Positions 24,150-30,309 of a stretch of 36,332 bases of DNA are shown piece after piece. Positions within the stretch are counted from its first letter, which is position 1; every line of letters begins with the position of its first letter. Made by a program: the position numbers and the translations under genes. Below the pieces are notes generated by a model that was not told the origin of the DNA, searched no databases, and was given only the letters and a program-made list of their open reading frames with translations. The DNA comes from an uncultured Spirochaetota bacterium (lineage in GTDB: Bacteria > Spirochaetota > Spirochaetia > Treponematales > UBA12059), in NCBI GenBank assembly GCA_937873275.1, contig CALMRC010000073.1:1-36332 (forward strand). Reading direction: 5' to 3'.

Positions 24150-24431
24150 CTAATGGTAATCGACGATGTGGACGTCTTGGGCGTTTCCATCCACCCATTG
24201 GAAGCAGATCCGCCATTGATCGTTGATTCGGATGCTGTATTGACCTTCCCGGTCTCCCGAAAGCCGTTCCAGCCTGTTCGCAGGCGGCATACGCAGATCC
24301 GCCAAGGATACGGACCTGTGGATCATGATCAACTTCCGAAGAGCCGTTCCTTGGATCTCCCGAGGCAGTTTTCGGGAGTACTCTTGGTTCCAGATTTTCT
24401 CTGTTTCCTTGTCTCCGAATGAGGAGATCAT
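24150..24431 (-). CDS. higB: HigB-type toxin (RelE fold)
   Basis: Product of 93 residues. MISSFGDKETEKIWNQEYSRKLP is the family start, followed by RALRKL-like helix, LADLRMPPANRLERLSGDREGQYSIRINDQWRICFQW and a terminal VDYH. The NRLE, QYSIRINDQWRICF and final D-Y-H are hallmarks of the HigB group of ribosome-dependent mRNA interferases. The start at 24431 is preceded by TACTAT 6 bases upstream and no ribosome site, so the operon is probably leaderless. Confidence 0.92.
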   Translation of the reverse strand: MISSFGDKETEKIWNQEYSRKLPREIQGTALRKLIMIHRSVSLADLRMPPANRLERLSGDREGQYSIRINDQWRICFQWVDGNAQDVHIVDYH

Positions 24432-24437
24432 GATTCC

Positions 24438-24466
24438 ATAGTAACGTGTTGCGTTGCTAACGTCAA
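24438..24466 (-). promoter_or_regulatory. Promoter of higB-higA
   Basis: On the minus strand TTGACG (24461-24466), 17 bases, TACTAT (24438-24443), then 6 bases to the ATG. The spacer and upstream bases hold repeated GTTG/GCGTTG words (about 24447-24475) that may be the HigA operator. Confidence 0.7.
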
Positions 24467-24771
24467 GCGTTGTTATGATATGATACACGGCGGCTCTGTC
24501 CCTGATGCCAGGATCCTCTCGCCATTCCTGGCCATGGCGCCCGCCGCGCGCCGAGCACACGAGCCCCCTCGGCGGCCTTACAAACCCCTCTTAGGCCCAC
24601 CGATTCCCGTTAAAACGACAAAATCAGGAAATATGTAAAACACGATGTATCGAAGGCACAGCATAGATCTGCTTTTCTAAGTTCTTTTTGTAAAATCATT
24701 TAAAAATCCATGAAAACCCTTTGAAATCCGAATTCCAACCTTTCCAAGGTTACAAAAAACTTCTTTTTTTC
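24467..24771. other. AT-rich gap upstream of the porin-like gene
   Basis: About 300 bases without a gene. The left part is GC-rich and carries a weak copy of the dispersed word (24493-24502). From about 24600 the DNA turns distinctly AT-rich, with A and T tracts (TTCTTTTTGTAAAATC, TTTAAAAATCC, ACAAAAAACTTCTTTTTTTC) and a small inverted repeat AACCTT-TCC-AAGGTT (about 24738-24752). A and T tracts directly before a near-consensus promoter can act as an UP element for RNA polymerase. I see no coding sequence. Confidence 0.5.
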
Positions 24772-24800
24772 TTGACACCCCATTTTGCGAAGGCTATACT
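24772..24800 (+). promoter_or_regulatory. Near-consensus promoter of the porin-like gene
   Basis: TTGACA (24772-24777), 17 bases, TATACT (24795-24800). The -35 is perfect and the -10 differs at one base. A leader of about 65 bases follows, with ribosome site AAGGAGGA at 24858-24865. Confidence 0.9.
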
Positions 24801-24871
24801 GCCTCAAAGTGATAGGGGAGCGCCGGACCGTAGGTTCAGCCCCCTGCCAACTCCACAAGGAGGAATTTCAG

Positions 24872-25855
24872 ATGAAGAAGCTTTTCGTTCTTCTCCTCGC
24901 GCTCTCTGTCCTCGCCGGCGCCGTCTTCGCGCAGGCCACGGTCAACGGGTACGTTCGGTCCATGGCTACGTACAACAGCGAGACCGAATCGTTCAACGTG
25001 TACAACCGCCTCCGCCTTACCCTCGGATGGACCTCCGAGGACAAGAATGTGACCTTCGGTGCCCGCGTTCAGGCTTCGGACTGGACCGGTGCTTCCAACG
25101 CCATGACCGTCGCCGACTATGCGTACGGGAAGATCAAGCTCGCCGATGGTATGTTCGTCATTTCTGGCGGCCGGCTCTGGAACTTCGACTACGACATCTC
25201 CTCCACCGGCTCCGACTACTCGGCCATCGGTAACGTGGCGAACGGCGGCGGGTACGGCGTCTTCGACAGCGTCGACGGCATGCTCTTCCAGGTCCTGCCT
25301 GTGGAAGGCCTCAATATCGGCCTCCTCCTGACCCCGGATTCCACGGACGCCGGATTCCAGGAGTTCGGCCTGGGCGCCAAGTACGCCATCGCGGACATCG
25401 GCGAGATCGTCTTCTCCATGAAGGGCGCCGCCGCCCTCGAGGATTCCGCCCTCAGCGCCAGCTTCGCCTTCACCGGCGTCGAGAACCTCTACGCGGCCGT
25501 CGGCTACAAGGGCCTGGCGACCAACGGCGTGTACGGACTGTTCCAGTACACCATGGACGCCCTCTTCATCGAGCTCGCTCCCGAGATGAACTTCGACACC
25601 GACGTGTTCTACATCGAGGCTCTCGTGAAGTACACCATGGAAAAGGTCGCGATCGCCGGTCTCTTCGGCTATGACAAGGACATGCTGGCGGGGAACTTTG
25701 CGTACACCAGTGGTGTTCTCGCCGGTCTGACCGACGAGATGTGGTTCGGCGCCGAAGTCTACTTTACCTTCGGCAAGGGCCAGCTGGTCGCCACCGCCGA
25801 GTACGGCGATGCCACCGGATTCTCGCTCGACTTCGTGACGAAGGTCAGCTTCTAA
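24872..25855 (+). CDS. Porin-like outer-membrane protein (327 aa), highly expressed
   Basis: The signal peptide MKKLFVLLLALSVLAGAVFAQ ends with A-x-A (VFA). The rest alternates short hydrophobic/aromatic strands (YNRLRLTLGWTSED, VTFGARVQASDW, NLYAAVGYKG, VFYIEALVKYTM) and ends GFSLDFVTKVSF with a terminal Phe, as in 12-16 strand outer-membrane barrels. The specific substrate is unknown. The consensus promoter, strong ribosome site and terminator suggest a major envelope protein. Its codons look less GC-extreme than its neighbours (for example many GTT, GCT and TAT), consistent with high expression or a different history. It is a single-gene unit. Confidence 0.85.
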   Translation: MKKLFVLLLALSVLAGAVFAQATVNGYVRSMATYNSETESFNVYNRLRLTLGWTSEDKNVTFGARVQASDWTGASNAMTVADYAYGKIKLADGMFVISGGRLWNFDYDISSTGSDYSAIGNVANGGGYGVFDSVDGMLFQVLPVEGLNIGLLLTPDSTDAGFQEFGLGAKYAIADIGEIVFSMKGAAALEDSALSASFAFTGVENLYAAVGYKGLATNGVYGLFQYTMDALFIELAPEMNFDTDVFYIEALVKYTMEKVAIAGLFGYDKDMLAGNFAYTSGVLAGLTDEMWFGAEVYFTFGKGQLVATAEYGDATGFSLDFVTKVSF

Positions 25856-25881
25856 GCATCTTCGGTACCTAGGTACCTCGG

Positions 25882-25910
25882 AGCCGCCCGAAAGGGCGGC
25901 TTTTTCCTTT
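25882..25910 (+). terminator. Terminator of the porin-like gene
   Basis: AGCCGCCC (25882-25889), tetraloop GAAA, GGGCGGCT (25894-25901), followed by TTTTCCTTTTT. A self-complementary GGTACCTAGGTACC lies just before it at 25865-25878. Confidence 0.95.
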
Positions 25911-25987
25911 TTCGTTCACTCCCGGGAGACAGTGCGTTCTTGCGGGTTCGCGCAAGCAAACCAGCCCTACCCGAGCGTATCCCCGGT

Positions 25988-26132
25988 ATGCACAAACCAA
26001 GGGAATTACAGACCGGCCTTCTCTACCACGTTACCGCCCGGGCGAACCGGAAGGAGAAGGTCCTGGAGTACAAGGGCATGAAGGATCACTTCCTTCAGGT
26101 CGTCACCCGCGACCGAAGCCTTTTCGGCTCCG
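25988..26132 (+). pseudogene. Fragment of a REP-associated tyrosine transposase (RAYT)
   Basis: From ATG 25988 the frame reads MHKPRELQTGLLYHVTARAN, then a basic stretch, then MKDHFLQVVTRD. This is the start of a RAYT/IS200-like Y1 transposase (usual form: PR.L..G..YHVT.R.N). These proteins move or mobilise REP-type hairpin repeats. Similarity stops after about 48 residues. The later HxH metal site and catalytic Tyr are missing and the frame runs into the 3' end of the next gene, so it is a dead fragment. It lies just after the porin terminator, where an insertion would be tolerated. Confidence 0.8.
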
Positions 26133-26168
26133 GCGCCGTCGCGGTCCCCCGGTGGGTACCGGGCCTTC

Positions 26169-27254
26169 CTACCGCTTCTTCACCGGGGACCGCTCGAAGC
26201 CGGAAACCTTGAGGCCCGGGTCCAGGTTGGGGTTCCAGGATCCGTCGTCGGTGTAGATGACCTCCCCGCCGGGGCCGACCCAGCGGTGCTTCCACTCGTT
26301 CGAGCCGAGCTCCACCTCCTTGGTCCGGGGATTCACGTAGAGCTCCTGGGAGGTGAGGGTCAGGTACTGGTCCTGCTGTATGGCGGCCATGGTCTGGGAC
26401 CGGCTCCTGGCGATCTCGGCGTCCACCCGGGAGATATCCCGGAGGGTGGCCGCGGCGATGTCCGCCCGGCGGGCCTGGCCGGCCAGCTCGCCCTGGAGCC
26501 ACAGGGGGTTGAGGGCGAAGGAGTTGACCACGGTCCGGGCGACGGGGCCCCAGGCCTCGAACTCGGCTTCCGGCGTCCGGGCGACGATGGTGAAGGGGTT
26601 GTCCCAGAGCCCGGCGCCCATTATCGCGTAGCCTTCCACTGCGGCGAAGAGGATCTCCTTGAACCGGACGCCGCCTTCCTCGTAGGTGACCGTGAGGGTC
26701 GCGGCGTCGGCGTGGAAGGCCCCGCCCTGGCTGCGGATTGCCTGGGCCACGGGCATCTGGTACACCGCGGCGACGATGTCCGGGCGCTGGACGGTCTCCA
26801 CCACCTTCACGTTCCGGGCCTGGGGGTGGAGGGCGGGGAAGAGCATACGGCCCAGGAAATCCGCGGCCCGGGGGTAGGCCACGACGGGCATCCCGTTCCA
26901 GTTGCCCCCCAGCATGGCATTTGACGGGGAGGGTTGGGCGTAGTTGATCTTGGGCAGCCAGCGGATCTGGACCCTGCCCGAGGCGTCCTTGGCCACGGCG
27001 AAGTCGATCTTGGCCTCCGTCGCGTTTCCGACTCCTCCCTGGGCGGCCAGGGGGTTCACCCGGACCATGCCGCCTTGGGTGATCCAGCCCTTGGGCACGA
27101 GGACGAAGAAAGCGCCCTCGGTCCTGTCGAAGTACTTGGTGAACACCAGGGGCGGGGAGGCCGCCGCGGCCGGGAAGGCCGCGACGATCGGAAGCAGGGA
27201 CAGAGCTGAGAAGATAGCCAATAATCGAACCGGTACTCGATCGAAGGTCCTCAC
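26169..27254 (-). CDS. Secreted protein of unknown function (361 aa)
   Basis: Starts with GTG at 27254 behind GGGAGGG. A signal peptide (RLLAIFSALSLLPIVAAFPAAAAS) is followed by a mature domain rich in beta strands (FFVLVPKGWITQGGMVRV, AKIDFAVAKDASGRVQIRWLPKINY). The C-terminus reads LTSQELYVNPRTKEVELGSNEWKHRWVGPGGEVIYTDDGSWNPN. I recall that tail pattern from a group of uncharacterised secreted bacterial proteins, but cannot name a function. A PsbP-like fold is conceivable. It follows tkt by 36 bases and may share its transcript. A copy of the dispersed word lies in the signal peptide (27197), encoding SALS. Confidence 0.75.
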   Translation of the reverse strand: MRTFDRVPVRLLAIFSALSLLPIVAAFPAAAASPPLVFTKYFDRTEGAFFVLVPKGWITQGGMVRVNPLAAQGGVGNATEAKIDFAVAKDASGRVQIRWLPKINYAQPSPSNAMLGGNWNGMPVVAYPRAADFLGRMLFPALHPQARNVKVVETVQRPDIVAAVYQMPVAQAIRSQGGAFHADAATLTVTYEEGGVRFKEILFAAVEGYAIMGAGLWDNPFTIVARTPEAEFEAWGPVARTVVNSFALNPLWLQGELAGQARRADIAAATLRDISRVDAEIARSRSQTMAAIQQDQYLTLTSQELYVNPRTKEVELGSNEWKHRWVGPGGEVIYTDDGSWNPNLDPGLKVSGFERSPVKKR

Positions 27255-27290
27255 GGCGCCCTCCCTTCCCTCGGTATGTGCTGTTTCTGG

Positions 27291-29261
27291 CTACCCCGCG
27301 ATCAGCTCCGCCAGCCTCTCGACCGTGAGGCCGAGATGGGCGGCCACCTTGTCCCCGGGGCCGGAGGCCCCGAAGCGGTCGATGGACAGGACGTCCTTCG
27401 GGGTCGTGGTCAGGGCGTCCCAGCCCCAGGCGGTCCCGGCCTCCACGGCCACGACCCGGGCTCCTGTGGGCATGAGCACCCTGAGGACCGCCGGATCCGA
27501 CGCGCGCAGGAGCTCCAGGCTGGGCACGGAGAGGACCCGGACGTCCCGGCCGACCGCCTTGTCCGCGGCGGCCAGGGCCAGGGGCACCTCGCTGCCCGAG
27601 GCCAGGACGACCACGTCCGGCTCGGCCTTGGAGTTGCGGACCACGTAGGCTCCGAGCTTCATCGTCTCCCGCCAGTCGGGATCGGCCTTGGCCAGGACGG
27701 GGAGGTTCTGCCGGGTCAGGGCCAGGACGGTGGGGCCGTCGGTCCGCTCCAGGGCCAGGTGCCAGGCCTCGGCGGTCTCCTCGGGGTCCGCGGGCCGGAG
27801 CACCCGGACGTTCGGGATGCAGCGCAGGGAGGCCAGGTGCTCGATGGGCTGGTGGGTCGGCCCGTCCTCGCCCACGAAGATGGAGTCGTGGGTCAGGATG
27901 TAGATCACCGGCAACTTCATCAGGGCCGCCAGGCGCAGGGCCGGGCGGAGGTAGTCCGCGAAGACCAGGAAGGTGGCACAGAAGGGGCGAAGGCCCCCGT
28001 GGAGGGCCAGTCCGTTGGACACCGCGGCCATGGCGTGCTCCCGGACCCCGTAGTGGATCATGCGGCCCGCGGGGTTGGCGCGGGAGAAGACCCCGCCCTC
28101 GGGAAGCTGGCTGGAGTTGGGGCCGGTGAGGTCCGCGGACCCTCCCACGAGGTTGGGCCAGGCGGCGGCCGCGGCGGCCAGGGCCTTGCCGGAGGCGGCC
28201 CGGGTGGCCAGGCTCTCCCCGGCGGCGAAGGTTGGGGCCGCGAAGGGGGCCGAAGCCTTGCCGGCCAGGAAGGCGTCCAGTTCCTTGGCCTTGCCGGGGT
28301 TGGCGGCCTTCCAGGCGGCGAACAGGGCGTTCCAGGCTTCCCGGGTCTTTCGGAAGGCGGTCCGGCGGCCCTCGAAATAGGAGACCGCTTCGGGGGCCAC
28401 GTAAAAGTCCGCGTCCGCGGGGACGCCCATCGCCTCCCGGGCCCGCTTGATCTCCTCGGCCCCCAGGGGCGCCCCGTGGACCTTGTGGGAGCCCTGCATC
28501 GTGGGGGCGCCCTTTCCGATCAGGCTCTTGAGGATGATGAGCTTGGGCCGCTCGAGGTCGGCCTTGGCTTCGGCGACCAAGCGGGAGACGCCCGCGAAGT
28601 CGTACATGTCCCCGGACAGGACCTTCCAGCCGTAGGCTTCGTAACGGCGGGCGACGTCCTCGGTGAACGAAAGCTCTGTCCCCCCGTCGATGGTGATCTT
28701 GTTGGAATCGTAGAACACGACGAGCTTCCCCAGGCCCAAGTGGCCCGCCAGGGAGGAGGCTTCGGCGGACACGCCCTCCTGGAGGCAGCCGTCCCCGGCC
28801 AGGGCGTAGGTCCAGTGGTCGATCACCGGGTGGGCGGGGGTGTTGAACCGGGCGGCCAGCATCCGCTCCGCCATGGCCATGCCCACCGCGACGGCGATCC
28901 CCTGACCCAGGGGGCCCGTGGTGGTCTCGACGCCCGGGCAGTGGCCGTACTCGGGATGCCCCGCGCAGGGGGAGCCGATCTGGCGGAAGGCGCGGATGTC
29001 GTCCAGGCTGACCTTGTAGCCGGACAGGTGCAGGAGGGAGTAGAGGAACATGGAGCCGTGCCCCGCGGAGAGGACGAAGCGGTCCCGGTCCAGCCAGGCG
29101 GGGTCCGAGGGGTCGTGCTTGAGGATCTCCCCGTAGAGCAGGGCGCCCAGCTCGGCGCAGCCGAGGGGAAGGCCCGGGTGGCCGGAATTGGCCTTCTGGA
29201 TGGCGTCCATGGACAGGGTCCGGACGGTCAGGGCGACTTTGGCGAGGGCTGCGGTATCCAT
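27291..29261 (-). CDS. tkt: Transketolase
   Basis: Product of 656 residues, the usual length. It moves two-carbon units between sugar phosphates in the pentose phosphate pathway using thiamine diphosphate. The motifs are complete: [35 protein letters not shown], the TPP site [38 protein letters not shown], and the central pyrimidine-binding part with [18 protein letters not shown] and [22 protein letters not shown] precedes the ATG. A copy of the dispersed word encodes GTEL in [12 protein letters not shown], which fits the normal family sequence without insertion. Confidence 0.97.
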   Translation of the reverse strand: MDTAALAKVALTVRTLSMDAIQKANSGHPGLPLGCAELGALLYGEILKHDPSDPAWLDRDRFVLSAGHGSMFLYSLLHLSGYKVSLDDIRAFRQIGSPCAGHPEYGHCPGVETTTGPLGQGIAVAVGMAMAERMLAARFNTPAHPVIDHWTYALAGDGCLQEGVSAEASSLAGHLGLGKLVVFYDSNKITIDGGTELSFTEDVARRYEAYGWKVLSGDMYDFAGVSRLVAEAKADLERPKLIILKSLIGKGAPTMQGSHKVHGAPLGAEEIKRAREAMGVPADADFYVAPEAVSYFEGRRTAFRKTREAWNALFAAWKAANPGKAKELDAFLAGKASAPFAAPTFAAGESLATRAASGKALAAAAAAWPNLVGGSADLTGPNSSQLPEGGVFSRANPAGRMIHYGVREHAMAAVSNGLALHGGLRPFCATFLVFADYLRPALRLAALMKLPVIYILTHDSIFVGEDGPTHQPIEHLASLRCIPNVRVLRPADPEETAEAWHLALERTDGPTVLALTRQNLPVLAKADPDWRETMKLGAYVVRNSKAEPDVVVLASGSEVPLALAAADKAVGRDVRVLSVPSLELLRASDPAVLRVLMPTGARVVAVEAGTAWGWDALTTTPKDVLSIDRFGASGPGDKVAAHLGLTVERLAELIAG

Positions 29262-29292
29262 GCGGGACTCCTTATCTATCGAGCGGTTCAGA

Positions 29293-29353
29293 CGCGGCTC
29301 CGAGGGAGCCGCGGACTTGGGACGATTGTACGGGTCTCGGCCGGAATGGGCAA
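29293..29353 (-). promoter_or_regulatory. Promoter and leader hairpin of tkt
   Basis: On the minus strand TTGCCC (29348-29353), 17 bases, TACAAT (29325-29330). The short leader then holds a hairpin with 9-base arms CGCGGCTCC and GGAGCCGCG around 3 bases (29293-29313), before the ribosome site AAGGAG. It could stabilise or control the message; there is no sign of a known riboswitch. Confidence 0.6.
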
Positions 29354-29436
29354 GATATCCATAGTGTTACGAAGCTTGTACCGGTTTTTCCGCCGGGGAC
29401 TGGCCCGGCCGGCTCGGACCGGGATAGAATCCCGCC

Positions 29437-30198
29437 ATGCTCGACCTCGCCTACAGCGTCCTTCTGGCCGCCCTGCCCGCCGCCGTCCTCCTGGCCTGGT
29501 TCCGGCGCCAGGATCGGGCCCGCCCCGAGCCGGTGGGCCTCCTGGGCCGGAGCGTGCTCTACGGCTTCGCGGCTACGGTGCCGGCGGCGGCCCTGGAGCT
29601 TGTCCTCCTTCGATTCGGGCCCTCGGGACCGAGGCTCTTGGCCGCCGCCTTCGACGCCTTCGCGGTGGCGGGCCTCGTGGAGGAGGGGGTCAAGTATTTC
29701 TTCGTGCGGCGATACCTCTACCGGCGCCCGGAGTTCGACGAGCGCATGGACGGCATCGTGTATGCCGCCTGCGTCTCCCTGGGCTTCGCCTTCGCGGAGA
29801 ACATCCTGTACGGCTACGCGGACCGGACGGTCCTGTTCTTCCGGGCCTTCACCGCGGTGCCCATGCACGCTGCGGTCTCGGGGATCCTGGGCTACTGGAT
29901 CGGCCGGGCCAAGATAGAAGGCGCGCGAGTCGATCCTCGACTCGCGCGGGGGACAGAGCTCGGTCGCAAACGCCTGGGAGGGACAGAGCTCGACAAGGTT
30001 GAGTCCCCGCCTCGGGCGCTCCGGGGTCTCGTGGAGGCGGTCTTCCTGCACGGGGCCTACGATTTCTTCCTGTTCACCCGCTCCGCCTGGGCCCTGATGG
30101 CCGTGCCCGTCCTGCTGGCGGCGATCCTGCGCCTGGTCTTCCTGGTAGCGGACGCCAAGCGGCGGGACCGGGAGGATAGGGCGCTCCCGGCGTTATAA
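29437..30198 (+). CDS. PrsW-family intramembrane protease
   Basis: Product of 253 residues with about seven membrane helices. The PrsW/CAAX-like glutamic protease motifs are present: EEGVKYFFVRRY (E82, E83, K86), FAFAENILYGY (Glu121), and histidines at 144 (VPMHAAVSGILGYWIG) and 205 (EAVFLHGAYDF). PrsW-type proteins cut membrane-bound anti-sigma factors or similar substrates; none is encoded next to it. Residues about 161-190, between two conserved helices, are unlike the family and come from the repeat at 29923-29991 (two GTEL units). The insert is in frame and probably sits in a loop. TAGAAT (29425-29430) lies 6 bases before the ATG without a ribosome site. Confidence 0.87.
   Translation: MLDLAYSVLLAALPAAVLLAWFRRQDRARPEPVGLLGRSVLYGFAATVPAAALELVLLRFGPSGPRLLAAAFDAFAVAGLVEEGVKYFFVRRYLYRRPEFDERMDGIVYAACVSLGFAFAENILYGYADRTVLFFRAFTAVPMHAAVSGILGYWIGRAKIEGARVDPRLARGTELGRKRLGGTELDKVESPPRALRGLVEAVFLHGAYDFFLFTRSAWALMAVPVLLAAILRLVFLVADAKRRDREDRALPAL
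29923..29991 (+). repeat. Hairpin repeat B plus two tag copies, inside the PrsW gene
   Basis: Arms GCGCGAGTCGA (29923-29933) and TCGACTCGCGC (29937-29947) form a perfect 11-bp stem with a 3-base loop. GGGGACAGAGCTC follows at 29949-29961, and a second copy, preceded by A instead of the first G, at 29980-29991. The outer stem and the whole right flank through the tag match the mnmE copy. Confidence 0.85.
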
Positions 30199-30240
30199 GT
30201 ACTGCATGATTTTGGGCTTGCATACCATTTTCCCCAGGAG

Positions 30241-30299
30241 TATGCGAAGCTCACCTAATCGGCTCTGGATAGGAATTATGCGAGGCTCTTATAATCGGC
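30241..30299. repeat. Two 23-base imperfect direct repeats
   Basis: TATGCGAAGCTC...TAATCGGC (30241-30263) and TATGCGAGGCTC...TAATCGGC (30277-30299), 19 of 23 bases alike, repeating every 36 bases. They lie in the gap between the PrsW gene and the convergent ABC-F gene. The second contains TATAAT reading toward the ABC-F gene, which would give antisense RNA; this may be chance. Confidence 0.55.
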
Positions 30300-30309
30300 C
30301 GCCGTTCCG

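Larger units (their letters stand above)
16856..29991. repeat. Dispersed word GGGGACAGAGCTC (list of copies)
   Basis: Plus-strand copies start at 16856, 20588, 21368, 22801, 27197, 29949 and 29980. Minus-strand copies (written GAGCTCTGTCCCC on the plus strand) lie at 17134, 19306, 21868, 22324, 22431, 23778, 24493 and 28672. A one-mismatch copy is at 22295. Eleven copies keep the full 11-base core GGGGACAGAGC. A sixteenth 10-base match, at 15449 in the LPP20 gene, is isolated. I found none in 1-15.4 kb or after 30.0 kb. In genes the word is usually read as Gly-Thr-Glu-Leu in one direction or Ala-Leu-Ser-Pro in the other, using ACA and GCT, which look rare in this GC-rich DNA. Confidence 0.85.

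Noticed and set aside
22707-24871. CRISPR array or phage integration site near the toxin-antitoxin genes
   Set aside because: There are no regularly spaced repeats, no cas genes, no integrase and no tRNA gene in the window.
27276-30002. A plus-strand open frame opposite transketolase
   Set aside because: It is an antisense shadow of tkt, with low-complexity Gly/Gln/Val-rich translation.
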